DNA of 64,000 nt from Alcanivoracaceae bacterium (GTDB lineage: Bacteria > Pseudomonadota > Gammaproteobacteria > Pseudomonadales > Alcanivoracaceae). Below the pieces are notes generated by a model. That model was given only the letters and a program-made list of their open reading frames with translations, was not told where the DNA came from and did not search any database. Each line of letters opens with the position of its first letter. The stretch's first letter is position 1. The stretch is from assembly GCA_023146255.1 (NCBI GenBank), contig JAGLCJ010000013.1, positions 1-64,000 on the forward strand, written 5' to 3'. Shown piece by piece: positions 42,639 to 54,100 of this stretch. Position numbers and translations under genes: made by a program.

Positions 42639-43592
42639 CTACTCCGTGGCGAGCTGGTCGAGCAGGCAGTCAAACAGCTGCCCGGCAATGTTCAGGCCGT
42701 AGATCTCGTCCAGCTCACGGATGCAGGTCGGGCTGGTGACATTGATCTCGGTGAGGTAGTCGCCGATCACATCAAGGCCAACGAAATACAGGCCCCTGGC
42801 CTTCAGCACCGGGCCGATCTGCTGGCAGATCCAGCGGTCGCGCTCGCTCAGTTCGCGGCCGACGCCGCTGCCGCCGGCGGCCAGATTGCCGCGCAGCTCG
42901 CCTTCTTTCGGCACTCGGGCCAGGGCATAGGGAATCGGCTCGCCATTGATCATCAGGATGCGTTTGTCACCCTGTTTGATCTCCGGGATATAGCGCTGGG
43001 CCATGATCGGAGTCTGGCCCTGCCGGGTAAGCACCTCAATGATGACACTGGTATTCGGGCTGTCGGCCGGCACCCGGAAGATATTCGAGCCGCCCATACC
43101 ATCCAGCGGCTTCATCACCACATCCTGATGCTCGGCGACAAAGTCCTTGAGCAGATCGGCACGGCTGGCCACCAGCGTCGGGGTGCAGCACTGCGGGAAC
43201 TCGGTGGCAAACAGCTTTTCATTGCAATCGCGCACGCTTTGCGGCCGGTTCACCACCAGCACGCCCTCCCGCTCAAGCTTTTCCAGCAGGTAAGTGACGT
43301 AGACGTACTCGTTGTTGAAAGGCGGATCCTGCCGCATCAGCACGATGTTCAGGCTGGCCATATCGAGGTCTTCGGCCTCGCCCTTTTCATACCAGTGATC
43401 ATTGTTATCGATCACATGCAGGTCGCTGGCGCGGGCAAAGGTCCGGCCGTCGCGGACGTAAAGGTCGGCCGGAGTCATGTACAGCACCTGCCAGCCACGC
43501 CGGCGCGCTTCCAGCAGCATCGCGAAGGTGCTGTCTTTCCATGGCTTGATCTTGCTGATGGGGTCCATCACGACCCCGAGGCGGATTGTCAT
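42639..43592 (-). CDS. gshB: Glutathione synthetase
   Basis: Joins gamma-glutamylcysteine and glycine using ATP. It has 317 residues, the family's usual length, from ATG 43592. The N-terminal domain opens IRLGVVMDPISKIKPWKDSTFAML. The ATP-grasp part contains VMKPLDGMGGSNIFRV, QRYIPEIKQGDKRILMINGEPI and FVGLDVIGDYLTEINVTSPT. It is the first gene of the minus-strand operon and divergent from pilG. Confidence 0.97.
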   Translation of the reverse strand: MTIRLGVVMDPISKIKPWKDSTFAMLLEARRRGWQVLYMTPADLYVRDGRTFARASDLHVIDNNDHWYEKGEAEDLDMASLNIVLMRQDPPFNNEYVYVTYLLEKLEREGVLVVNRPQSVRDCNEKLFATEFPQCCTPTLVASRADLLKDFVAEHQDVVMKPLDGMGGSNIFRVPADSPNTSVIIEVLTRQGQTPIMAQRYIPEIKQGDKRILMINGEPIPYALARVPKEGELRGNLAAGGSGVGRELSERDRWICQQIGPVLKARGLYFVGLDVIGDYLTEINVTSPTCIRELDEIYGLNIAGQLFDCLLDQLATE

Positions 43593-43821
43593 GCTGGCTC
43601 CGGTGATGGCGTCGACATGGTAGCAGTGGCCCCCGGGGCACACCATCCGTCGGGGTGCTTTTTGCAGCCTTTATAAGGTGTTATGGATTGAATGTGGAAA
43701 CTGTGTTAAAACTCGCCACTGAGCTAGGACAAACATCCTATCTGGCCATAAAAGAACTTAAAAGGCCTGTAGATACAACAAGTTAAGCCTCATAACTGCG
43801 GACGGCTGAAGGCTGCACTCC

Positions 43822-44208
43822 ATGACTGAAGAAAACTTCCAGGATCTCAAGGTAATGGTCATCGATGACTCGAAGACCATCCGTCGTACGGCGGAAACAC
43901 TGCTCAAAAAAGCCGGCTGTGAAGTGATCACGGCAACCGACGGTTTTGATGCGCTGGCCAAGATCGCAGATACCAAACCCAACATTATTTTTGTCGACAT
44001 CATGATGCCACGTCTGGATGGTTACCAGACTTGCGCACTGATCAAGAACAACAGCGCGTTCAAGGATACGCCGGTGATCATGCTGTCTTCCAAGGATGGT
44101 CTGTTCGATAAAGCCAAGGGCCGGATTGTCGGCTCTGACGAATACCTGACCAAGCCATTCTCGAAAGAAGAGCTGCTTGGCGCGATTCGCGAACACGTCC
44201 AGATGTAA
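43822..44208 (+). CDS. pilG: Twitching-motility response regulator PilG
   Basis: A 128-residue single-domain CheY-like receiver. The acidic pocket and phosphorylation Asp occur in VMVIDDSK and IIFVDIMMP; the conserved Thr/Ser and Lys occur in VIMLSSKDG and YLTKPFSK. Phosphorylated by ChpA, it promotes type IV pilus extension. It is first in the pilGHIJK-chpABC operon and 229 bases from the divergent gshB. Confidence 0.95.
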   Translation: MTEENFQDLKVMVIDDSKTIRRTAETLLKKAGCEVITATDGFDALAKIADTKPNIIFVDIMMPRLDGYQTCALIKNNSAFKDTPVIMLSSKDGLFDKAKGRIVGSDEYLTKPFSKEELLGAIREHVQM

Positions 44209-44255
44209 ATGTGACCCTGCCCGTTTCGGGCAGCGGTGAAATTGAGGTTGCTGTT

Positions 44256-44624
44256 ATGGCGAAGATTCTGATTGTCGATGACTCTCCCACCGAGACCTAC
44301 AAGTTGCGGGAGATACTCGAGCGCCATGGGCACTCGGTGATTGAAGCGGCAAATGGTGCTGATGGTGTGGCTGTCGCGCGGGCGGAAATGCCGGATCTGG
44401 TGCTGATGGATGTGGTGATGCCGGGGCTGAACGGTTTTCAGGCTACCCGACAGCTGACCAAGGGCTCAGACACCGCGCATATCCCGATCATCATCGTGAC
44501 CACCAAGGATCAGGAAACCGATCGTGTCTGGGGTCAGCGCCAGGGCGCCAAGGATTATCTGACCAAGCCGGTCGACGAAGAGGTGCTGATGCGCACTGTC
44601 GAGCGAATGCTGGCGGAAGGATGA
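44256..44624 (+). CDS. pilH: Twitching-motility response regulator PilH
   Basis: A 122-residue CheY-like receiver from ATG 44256, with GAGGTTG upstream. ILIVDDSPTE carries the acidic pair, LVLMDVVMPGLNG the phosphorylation Asp, and IIIVTTKDQ and YLTKPVD the remaining conserved residues. PilH is thought to act as a phosphate sink, or to favour retraction, opposite PilG. The frame runs upstream to 44211 but that part is unconserved. Confidence 0.95.
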   Translation: MAKILIVDDSPTETYKLREILERHGHSVIEAANGADGVAVARAEMPDLVLMDVVMPGLNGFQATRQLTKGSDTAHIPIIIVTTKDQETDRVWGQRQGAKDYLTKPVDEEVLMRTVERMLAEG

Positions 44625-44637
44625 GGGGTTTCGTTTC

Positions 44638-45183
44638 GTGAGTGCTGCGTCTGCTGCCTTCATCAAACTGGCGGAGTATTCAGTTCGCTGTCGTGAGCGG
44701 GCTCTGCAGTTGCCGTCCCGTCAGGACGTGGTGCAGTACTGGAGCGGCATTGGTTTTCTGCTGGATGGGCGTCGTTACGTGGCGCCTCTGGAACAGGTTT
44801 CGGAAATTTTGCAGGTACCGTCCTACACCCGCGTGCCGGGTGTGCATCACTGGATGAAGGGCATCGCCAACGTGCGTGGCCGATTGATGGCGGTGATGGA
44901 CCTGACCGGATTTCTGGAAAAAAGCAGTGCACTGCAGGAAAAACGTCGTCGCCTTCTGGTCATTGATCAGGGTGATCTGTACACCGGCCTGACGGTCGAT
45001 GATGTGTACGGCATGCAGCACTTTCCGGTGACCAGCTATAGCGACGATCCGGACAATGTTGACGATGCAGTGCGGCCCTTTCTTCAGGGCGGTTACGAAA
45101 AAGATGGGGAGGTCTGGCAGGTGTTCAGTATTGAGCATCTCGCCGAGGATCCGAGGTTTCTGCAGGTGGCCCGAACGGGCTGA
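44638..45183 (+). CDS. pilI: CheW-like adaptor PilI
   Basis: A 181-residue CheW-domain coupling protein linking the PilJ receptor with the ChpA kinase. It starts at a GTG (44638) with GAGGGG upstream, 13 bases after pilH. The domain (about 37-170) includes GIGFLLDGRRYVAPLEQVSEIL, VPGVHHWMKGIANVRGRLMAVMDL and the late VDDVYGMQHF. Confidence 0.94.
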   Translation: MSAASAAFIKLAEYSVRCRERALQLPSRQDVVQYWSGIGFLLDGRRYVAPLEQVSEILQVPSYTRVPGVHHWMKGIANVRGRLMAVMDLTGFLEKSSALQEKRRRLLVIDQGDLYTGLTVDDVYGMQHFPVTSYSDDPDNVDDAVRPFLQGGYEKDGEVWQVFSIEHLAEDPRFLQVARTG

Positions 45184-45237
45184 CGCTGCGGGGGAACGGG
45201 TGAAACAACAAGTGCAAGGCAGGCCAGGAGCCACGTT

Positions 45238-47253
45238 ATGAATTTCAATCCGGGAGAAATGCTCGCCAGGTTTCGGGGGGGAGCAAGCGGTAGTCCGCTG
45301 ACGCTGGGTCTGTACGCAGGGGCGGGTATTGCCGTACTGCTTGCGGTGTTCAACTTCACGTTCCTCGCCATTCAGGCGGACGTAGCGAAAGATAACATCA
45401 CCTACGCTTCCGAGCTGCGAGTTGTGTCACAGCAGATCGCCAAGAACGCGCTGGAAGCGGCGGCCGGTAACGCCGAGGCGTTCGGTCAGCTGGATGCGGC
45501 GAAGAACAGCTTTCAGGAAGCCTGGGATCAGGTGAAGGAAGCGGACGCTGATCCTGAGCTGCTCGGCCGTGTGCAGATGCTCTGGGATGACGTGAAAGAA
45601 AGCTCCAACGTCATTCTGAGTGGTGAAGACACGGTTATCGATCTGCACGAAGTGGCTGCGACCCTGTCGCAGACGGTGCCGATGTTGCAGGCCGAATACG
45701 AAGGCGTCGTTGACATCATGGTAATGGGTGAGGCGAGCCCGGATCAGGTGACTGTTGCCAATCGTCAGTCGTTGCTCGCCGAGCGTATTGTTCGCGCCAT
45801 TGACCGGGTGCTTGCCGGTGGTGAGGGCGCGGTGCAGGCAGCAGACAGTTTCGGTCGTGATGCCAGCCAGTTCGGCCGGGTCATGAACGGTATGATCGAA
45901 GGCGACGATGCGCTTGGCATCGAAATGATCGAGGACCCGGAAGCGCTCGATTACCTTGCAGAGATTGCCTCGCTGTTTGATGAGTTCGTAAACCAGTCTG
46001 TCGATGAAATTCTGGAAACTGCACCGGAGCTGTTCCAGGTTCGTGCGGCGGCAGACAACATCTTCCTGCGCTCGCAGGATTTGCTGGTGGAGTCCACCGC
46101 ACTGGGTGAGGAATTCGAACAGTCCACCGGTGGAATCTTTCCGTCCGTGCTGGCCGGTCTGATGTTCTCCGGTATCGCTCTGGGCCTGTTCGTGGTCATC
46201 GTCTTCCAGCGGGTTGCGGTAGATCAAAAGCAAAAAGAAGAGCTGGAGGCAGAAAACCAGCGGAACCAGTCAGCTATTTTGCGTCTGCTTGACGAACTCG
46301 GCGACCTTGCTGACGGTGACCTGACAGTACAGGCGACAGTAACCGAGGACTTCACCGGTGCGATCGCTGACTCTATCAACTTCTCCATTGACCAGCTGCG
46401 CTCTCTGGTACAAACCATTAACCAGACTGCGGTACAGGTGGCGTCTGCTGCCCAGGAAACCCAGTCCACTGCTATGCACCTTGCCGAAGCGTCCGAGCAT
46501 CAGGCTCAGGAAATTGCCGGTGCTTCTGCTGCTGTAAACGAAATGGCGGTCTCTATTGACCAGGTATCTGCCAACGCCTCTGAATCCGCGGCCGTTGCGG
46601 AACGAGCGGTAGCCATCGCCAACAAGGGCGCGGAAGTGGTACAGGCAACGATCCACGGCATGGATACCATCCGTGAGCAGATTCAGGAAACCTCGAAGCG
46701 TATTAAACGTCTGGGTGAATCGTCCCAGGAGATTGGTGACATCGTATCGCTGATTAACGACATTGCTGACCAGACCAACATTCTGGCTCTTAACGCGGCG
46801 ATTCAGGCGTCCATGGCCGGTGAAGCGGGTCGAGGCTTCGCGGTTGTTGCCGACGAAGTACAGCGCCTTGCAGAACGTTCCGCTGCGGCAACCAAGCAGA
46901 TTGAAACGCTGGTAAAAACCATTCAGACCGATACCAACGAAGCGGTTATCTCGATGGAACAAACCACCGCCGAGGTAGTAAAGGGTGCTCGTCTGGCCCA
47001 GGACGCCGGTGTCGCGCTGGAAGAAATTGAAAACGTATCGAAAAACCTGGCTGACCTGATTCAGAACATTTCCAACGCCGCTCGTCAGCAGGCCGCTTCT
47101 GCTGGTCACATCTCCAACACCATGAACGTTATTCAGGAGATTACCTCGCAGACCTCGTCGGGTACCACGGCCACTGCACGGTCGATTGGTAACCTCGCCG
47201 AGATGGCTCAGGAAATGCGTAACTCGGTAGCCGGTTTCCGCCTGCCGACTTAA
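45238..47253 (+). CDS. pilJ: Methyl-accepting chemotaxis protein PilJ
   Basis: A 671-residue inner-membrane chemoreceptor. TM1 lies near residues 24-44, the long periplasmic PilJ/type-IV-pili-sensing region near 45-295, and TM2 near 300-325. HAMP follows (DELGDLADGDLTVQATVTEDFTGAIADSINF), then the cytoplasmic signalling hairpin with ADQTNILALNAAIQASMAGEAGRGFAVVADEV. It senses pilus or surface signals and controls ChpA. The typical PilJ tip sequence and position after pilI make the assignment firm. Confidence 0.95.
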   Translation: MNFNPGEMLARFRGGASGSPLTLGLYAGAGIAVLLAVFNFTFLAIQADVAKDNITYASELRVVSQQIAKNALEAAAGNAEAFGQLDAAKNSFQEAWDQVKEADADPELLGRVQMLWDDVKESSNVILSGEDTVIDLHEVAATLSQTVPMLQAEYEGVVDIMVMGEASPDQVTVANRQSLLAERIVRAIDRVLAGGEGAVQAADSFGRDASQFGRVMNGMIEGDDALGIEMIEDPEALDYLAEIASLFDEFVNQSVDEILETAPELFQVRAAADNIFLRSQDLLVESTALGEEFEQSTGGIFPSVLAGLMFSGIALGLFVVIVFQRVAVDQKQKEELEAENQRNQSAILRLLDELGDLADGDLTVQATVTEDFTGAIADSINFSIDQLRSLVQTINQTAVQVASAAQETQSTAMHLAEASEHQAQEIAGASAAVNEMAVSIDQVSANASESAAVAERAVAIANKGAEVVQATIHGMDTIREQIQETSKRIKRLGESSQEIGDIVSLINDIADQTNILALNAAIQASMAGEAGRGFAVVADEVQRLAERSAAATKQIETLVKTIQTDTNEAVISMEQTTAEVVKGARLAQDAGVALEEIENVSKNLADLIQNISNAARQQAASAGHISNTMNVIQEITSQTSSGTTATARSIGNLAEMAQEMRNSVAGFRLPT

Positions 47254-47286
47254 GTCGCAGGTTGAACCGGTTCCGGAGTCGGAACC

Positions 47287-48168
47287 ATGATGTCGAGTGC
47301 TGCCGTGAAAGATCGCTGGTCGATCAAAAATACGCCTGTCATGGAGCAGGAGCAGTTCGAGCTCTGGCAGGCGCTACTTGAAGAGCGCACTGGCATGACC
47401 TTGAGCCAGGAGCGCAAGACGTTTCTGGAAACCAGTCTGAACATTCGTATGCGCGAGCTCGGCATTGCCGACTATGACGTTTATTACGAACAGCTGGTTG
47501 CCGGCACCACCGAGTCCAAGGCCATGGAATGGTCGGTGCTGGTTGATCGTCTGACGGTTCAGGAGACCAGTTTCTTTCGCCATCCCAGCTCCTATGCATT
47601 GGTGGAGGAGTACGTAACCGAGTTTGCGGCCCGTCCTGGCAAGCAATCGCTGGACGTGTGGAGTGTTGGCTGCTCCACGGGTGAGGAGCCCTATTCGCTG
47701 GGTATGCTCATCAATGAGATTTTCAGTGAAAAGAAAAGTCAGCATTTTTTTGGCATTACCGCCACGGATATCAGCCTGCCGACGCTGAGTAAGGCGCGCC
47801 GCGGAAATTATCCGGCTCGCCGTGTCGAGCGAGTGGATGCAGGTATTCGTGACAGATACTTCGAGCGTTTGAACGAGCGCGAGTATCAGGTTGTGCCATC
47901 GCTGCGAGACCGGATTTGTTTCGCGCGACTGAATGTGCTGGAGATAAACAAGGCGCCGATGCAGGACATGGATCTGATTTTTTGTCAGAACATGCTGATC
48001 TATTTTCGGCGCTGGAGAAAACGTCAGATCGTGACGCACATGGCTGAGCGCCTCGCCCCCGGTGGGATGATGGTGTTGGGCCTGGGCGAGATTACTGACT
48101 GGAGCCACCCGGACCTAGAGCGGGTGCCATTTAAAGACACTCTGGCGTTTCGGCGACGTCAGGGTTGA
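47287..48168 (+). CDS. pilK: CheR-type methyltransferase PilK
   Basis: A 293-residue SAM-dependent glutamate methyltransferase that adapts PilJ. After an N-terminal helical domain come RLTVQETSFFRHPSSY, the SAM-binding VWSVGCSTGEEPYSLGM (about 122-138), ATDIS and LIFCQNMLIYF. The start is ATG 47287 with GGAG upstream; an ATG at 47341 is possible. It lies 33 bases after pilJ and 12 before chpA. Confidence 0.93.
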   Translation: MMSSAAVKDRWSIKNTPVMEQEQFELWQALLEERTGMTLSQERKTFLETSLNIRMRELGIADYDVYYEQLVAGTTESKAMEWSVLVDRLTVQETSFFRHPSSYALVEEYVTEFAARPGKQSLDVWSVGCSTGEEPYSLGMLINEIFSEKKSQHFFGITATDISLPTLSKARRGNYPARRVERVDAGIRDRYFERLNEREYQVVPSLRDRICFARLNVLEINKAPMQDMDLIFCQNMLIYFRRWRKRQIVTHMAERLAPGGMMVLGLGEITDWSHPDLERVPFKDTLAFRRRQG

Positions 48169-48180
48169 TCGGGAGCAGAC

Positions 48181-51100
48181 ATGACCGACCGGCATGACTA
48201 TCTGGCACTCGACTGGGTTCGCGGAGAGATTCAGGAGACCCTGAATCAGGCGCAGCAGGCGCTGGAAGCCTTCGTTGACAACCCGGACGACTCCACCCGC
48301 ATGCGTTTTTGCCAGACCTATCTGCATCAGGTCTATGGCACCTTGCAGATGGTTGAGTTTTACGGTGCAGCCCTGCTCGCCGAGGAAATGGAAAAGCTTG
48401 CCCAGGCCTTGCTGGATGGCAAGGTGTCGCAGCTGGCGGACGCGCAGGAAACCCTGATGCGGGCCATCCTGCAGCTGCCTCCCTATCTGGATCGCGTGCA
48501 GGCCAGTCGCCGTGACTTGCCGCTGGTATTGTTGCCGCTGCTGAATGACCTTCGCGCATCCCGGGGCGAGTCCCTGCTTTCAGAGACCTCATTGTTCAAG
48601 CCCGATCTCGCCGGCGCGGCCAGTCATGGCGAAGTGCCGGTGTCGGTATTTGAGGATCCGGCATTTCCGCAGCTGGCGCGCAAGATCCGGCAGATGTATC
48701 AGATCGCTCTGCTAGGTGTGATTCGTGGCGAGAATCTGCCGTCCAACTACGGTTTTATGGCCAAGGTATTTACCAAGCTCAAGCAGGTAACCGGCGATGC
48801 CGCCATGTCACCGCTGTGGGAGGTTTCCACGGCGATGGTAGAGGGCCTGTCTTTGGGCGGAATTCAGCCGGGCACTTCCGTCAAGTCGGTGCTGGGTCAG
48901 CTTGATCGTCTGCTACGGATATTGGCAGCGGATGGCGCTCCCGTTCTTGCCAAGACGGCGCCCTCGGAGCTGATGAAGAATCTGCTTTACTACATTGCCA
49001 AAAGTGACAAGAGCGGGCCTGCTATCAATCAGGTGCGTGAGCGTTATCGTCTCAGTGATGCACTGCCCTCCGATGAGTTGATCAGTTCCGAACGGGCGAA
49101 GATGAGTGGGCCTGATCAGGCTGCGATGGCATCTGTTGTTGGCGCTCTGTCCGAGGAGATCAATAAGGTCAAGGATGCGCTTGAGGCCTTTGTTCACAAC
49201 GAAGAGAAAGATGGCAGCAAACTCAAGCCGCAAAGTCAGACCCTGAAGCAGGTTGCTGATACGGTGGCGGTGCTTGGTCTTGGTCAGCCGCGCAAACTGG
49301 TCGAAGATCAGCTTGCGGTAATTGATGCCATTGCGGCCGGCAAACAGGCGCCAGATCGTTCCCTGTTGATGGATGTGGCGGGCGCCCTGTTGTACGTCGA
49401 GGCCACCTTGCAGGGCATGACCGGCGATCGCCGCAGTTCTGATCGCGAAGGTGCTCTTGCAGTCGTGCCGGATCATGTTCAGAAAGCGCGTGACGCTGTT
49501 ATTCGTGAATGCCGCGCCGGCCTGGAAGAGGCAAAGGATGGCATTGTCGAGTTTATTGCCTCGCAGTGGCAGAAATCCCATCTTGCCGATGTGCCGGAAA
49601 AGCTGACGGCAGTGCGTGGTGGTCTGGGCATGATCCTGTTGCCCCGCCCGGCCGCAGTGTTGCGCCAGTGCGTTATCTATATCAATGAAAAGCTGCTGCC
49701 GGAAGAATCTGAAAAGCCGGACTGGCGCAGCATGGATACGCTCGCTGACGCGATCACCAGTGTTGAATATTATCTGGAGCGTATTACCGATGATCCCGAG
49801 TCCGGCGATGAAATGCTGGATCTGGCTCGCAACAGTGTTGGCATGCTCGGTTACCCGATCGAAGACAATGAATTTGGCCGCGGTGCTGCTGCAGGCAAGG
49901 TGGTAGCCGGTGGCGTATCAGCGCTTGCCGCGGAAGAGATCAGCGTTTCCTTGCCGCCCATGCAACCACCGAGTCCGGCAGTGCAGCCGCCTGCAGAGGC
50001 TCAGGCCAGTATTGCCGTAGAGGAAGATGAGCTTCCGGTCGCTGCCGTTGAAGAAGAGTCCGGTGTTGACGAGTCTATTGATCTGGCCCTGCCAGATGAT
50101 TCCGCGGACATCGCTTCGTTTGAGTCCGAGGACGTCGAAATTGTTGCGCAACCGGCTGCTGCTCCGGTGGCGCCGACTCCGACGCCAGTGGCCAGGCCGG
50201 CAGCCCGGGATGAAAACGATCTGATCGATGATGAGATCGTCGAGATTTTTGTCGAGGAAGCCGGTGAAGTACTTGAAGCCCTGAACGAGTATTTCCCCCG
50301 TTGGGCAGCGAATCAGAATGACCAGGAAGCGCTGGTGGAATTCCGCCGGGCTTTCCATACCCTGAAGGGTTCTGGCCGGATGGTTGGCGCATCAACCGTC
50401 GGCGAGCTGGCCTGGTCGATTGAAAATATGATGAACCGGGTGATCGATCAGACCATTGTCGCGACACCTATTCTGATCGAGCTGGTGCGCGCCGTGCATG
50501 GCCTGATTCCTTCTCTGGTCGATGCCTTTGCCAAACGTGAACCGGACCCCTGTGATGTTACGCCGCTCAGTGAAGCGGCATTTGCTCTGGCAAATGGCGG
50601 CTCAATAAGCGTCATACCAGATGTCTTTGCGACGGCACCGGAAGAGTCTGTCGAGGCTCCTGAGTCGACAGAGGAAAAGGATGAAGATACCGATACGGTA
50701 TTGCTGGAAATTTTCCGGTCGGAAGCAGAAAGCAATATCGAAATGCTGAGAGAGTGGCTTGCTGGAATCGACGAGGATCTGGCTGAAAATCCGCTTGAAG
50801 ATACCGTCTATCGTGCCTTTCACACCCTGAAAGGCAGTGCCCGCATGGCTGGCGTCAAGGCGGTGGCAGCAATCGCGGAGCCTGCGGAAGCCTATACCCG
50901 GGCACTGGCCGGCGCTGGTGGCATGGCCGGCCGTGACGCGGTGACATTGATTTCGGATGTGACGGATGCAATGGCTGCCGGGCTGGCCGCGTCGTCCGGT
51001 GCGGCGGTTGTCATTCCGGATGCGGATATCCTTATTGAGCGGCTGCACGATGCCATGGCGTCGGATGGCAGCGGCGGCGGTCCTGATCCGCATCTGGTAT

Positions 51101-54100
51101 CGGTATTCCTTTCCGCCGGTATGGACCTGATTCTGGATGCCGACAGCCTGTTGGCCAGTTGGTCACAGAACCCGACCGAGATTGCCGGCCTGGAAAAATT
51201 GCGTGACGAGCTCGGCCTGCTTGCGAGCAGTGCTGATACCGCCGGGCTGGTGGAAATTTCAGAGTTGGCCAGATCGTTGGAAAGTTGCTACGCCGCGCTT
51301 TCTGAGCAGCGTATTCGCCTGACTGGCGATTTCCTCGATGTGGCAACCCGCGCCCATGAGGCGCTGATCAACATGATGGATCATCTGGCCGCTGCCCAGT
51401 CGCTCAAACGGGATGCATCGCTGCTGGCGTCACTGGCTGCGTTTCTCGAATCCGGACCGGAAGACGATGGTCCCGGTGGCATGGACATCGAGGAAATCGA
51501 GTTCACAGATCTGAGTGACTTCGCTGATACCGATGAGGTAACGGCATTTGGTCATGAGCCGCCGATGTCTGGCGATGAGCCGTTGGCGCAGCAACAGACA
51601 GAAGAGATCCAGTACGAGGAAATCAGCTTCGCCGAAGAGCAGTTGCCGGGTGCGGATGACACTGAAACAGCTCTGGAGGTGGATCCGGAGCTGCTTGAGA
51701 TTTTTCTGGAAGAAGCGGAAGAAGTCATGGAAAGCGCCAGTGCCGCACTTGATGCATGGCATGGCGGGGACAGCAGTCAGCTTGCCGGGCTGCAGCGCGA
51801 CCTGCATACGCTCAAAGGCGGCGCGCGGATGGCCGGGATTCGCCCGATTGGTGATCTTGCCCACGAGCTGGAGACTCTCTACGAGGGTTTTGGCAATGGC
51901 TTATTGAGTGCCAGCGAGGATCTTTTCACGCTGTTGCATCGTTGCCACGATCGTCTTGCCGACATGATTGATGCGATGCGCAGCTCTGGTGCTTGCAGTG
52001 CTGCTCCTGAGTTGGTGCAGGCGATTATCGCATTCCTCGCAGGTAATGGTGTTGAGGTCAGCGAGCTTGTTCCGGAGCCACAGGCTGTCAGCGCTGCGCC
52101 GCCGGAGCCCGACGCTGATCAGGCCAGCATCATTGCCGGGGAAGTTCAGCAGGACCCGGATTTCCCGGCAGAGCCTGAATGGGAAATGCCGCAGGTGGAG
52201 GAGGTTGTCAGTGCCGCGCCCGTTGTGCTGGAGGAGGACAGCACGCCGCCTCCTCAAGCAGAGCGTGACCCGGAACTGGTCGAGATCTTCCTTGAGGAAG
52301 CCGACGAAATTCTGGAGGCTGCCGGCACCAGTCTTGAGTCCTGGATGGAAGCTCCGGACAACCTGATTGAAGTGCAATCACTGCAGCGCGATCTGCACAC
52401 CCTCAAGGGTGGAGCGCGGATGGCTGAAATTCCCGAGCTTGGCGATCTTGGCCATGAGCTCGAGAATCTGTACGAAGGTCTGGCGCTGGGAACATTGAAG
52501 CCGAATCCGGTGCTGTTCGAATTATTGCAGCGCTGCCATGATCGCCTTGCCGTGATGGTTGAAGGAATCAAGGCAAACACGGCGCTTGTTCCGGCCAACG
52601 AGCTGGTTGCCGCTATTCATGGCTACATTGCTGATCCGGCCGGATTTGTTCTGCCGGCCGCCGCAGTGGTGCCGGTACCTGCTGCCCCGGCGGCCACGCC
52701 TGCGCCGACGCAGGCAGAGGCGCCAGCCGTTGCCACCGCGCAGGAGAGTGCATTTGTTCTACCGGCGGATGTTGACGCGGATATTCTCGGCATCTTTGTC
52801 GAAGAGTCCGGTGAGTTGTGTGAAGCTCTCGAAGTCCATCTGACCGCGTGGCAGCAAAACCCGGAAGACTCCGACGCCGGTAACGAACTCAAGCGTGTCC
52901 TGCATACGCTGAAGGGTGGGGCACGTCTTGCCGGTCTCAAGGCGCTCGGCGATATAAGCCATGACTTTGAAACAGCGCTTGAAGAAACTGACATGCGCAA
53001 GGGGCCGCCGGCAGAATTTTTTGCCCGCATGCACGCCTGGCAGGATCGCATCAACGAACTGGTCGAGCAGCTGACCAAGGCAGTTTCGGCAGTGCCGGTC
53101 GCCAGTGCTCCGGCTGCGACCATGCCAGCCCCGACCACTGCGCCCGCCGCCGTTGCGCCGGCCGCGCAGAAAGCCGGCCCGGCACCGCAAAAACTCACCC
53201 GTCGCCAGCAGGCGCAGCAGCAACCGCAGGAAATGGTGCGCATTGATGCCGGCGTTCTGGAGTCGCTGGTGAACCTTGCCGGTGAGACCAGTATCAACCG
53301 TGGTCGTGTTGAGCAGGGCGTCACCGAGTTCGCGCACCATGTGCAGGAAATGGGAAACACCATCGAGCGCTTGTATGAACAGCTGCGGCGTCTTGATGTC
53401 GAAACCGAATCGCAGATCATGTCCACCTACCAGCAGGGTCTGGAGAGTGGTGAATATGGCGAGGATTTCGATCCTCTGGAAATGGACCAGTATTCCGAAC
53501 TGCACCAGATTACCAAGCAGCTTTCGGAATCCGCATCTGACTTGCTTGATTTGAAGCAAACCCTGATTGATCGCACCCGTGACACGGAAACCCTGTTGCT
53601 GCAGCAATCGCGAATTAACACCGAGTTGCAAGAGCGTTTGATGCGTACCCGCATGGTGCCGTTCTCGCGACTGGTGCCGCGTCTGCGTCGCATTGTCCGT
53701 CAGGTGTCCGGTGAGATCGGGAAGAAAGTTGAATTTGATGTGGTCAATCCGGAAGGCGAGCTGGACCGCACCCTGATGGAGCGGATCGTGGCGCCGCTGG
53801 AGCACATGCTGCGTAACGGTGTTGACCACGGCATTGAAGACCCGGCAGGGCGTCGCGCTGCCGGCAAGGATGAAACCGGCCACATTACTCTGGAGCTGAC
53901 CCGGGAGGGTGGCGAGGTAGTGATGATCCTGTCCGATGACGGCAAGGGTATTGATACCGATGCCGTTCGTCGCAAGGCGGTTGAGCGTGGCCTGATTGAG
54001 GAGAATGCGCGCCTCACGGATCAGGAAATCCAACAGTTCATTTTTAATGCCGGTTTCTCAACGGCGGCAAAGGTAACCCAGATCTCCGGTCGTGGTGTCG

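Noticed and set aside
43725..43740. Small palindrome TAGGA...TCCTA between gshB and pilG as an operator
   Set aside because: Only five-base arms, no second copy and no regulator nearby; too weak to call.
52759..54033. A 424-codon minus-strand frame inside chpA
   Set aside because: It mirrors the conserved CheA domain codons on the other strand; no domain or start signal is seen.
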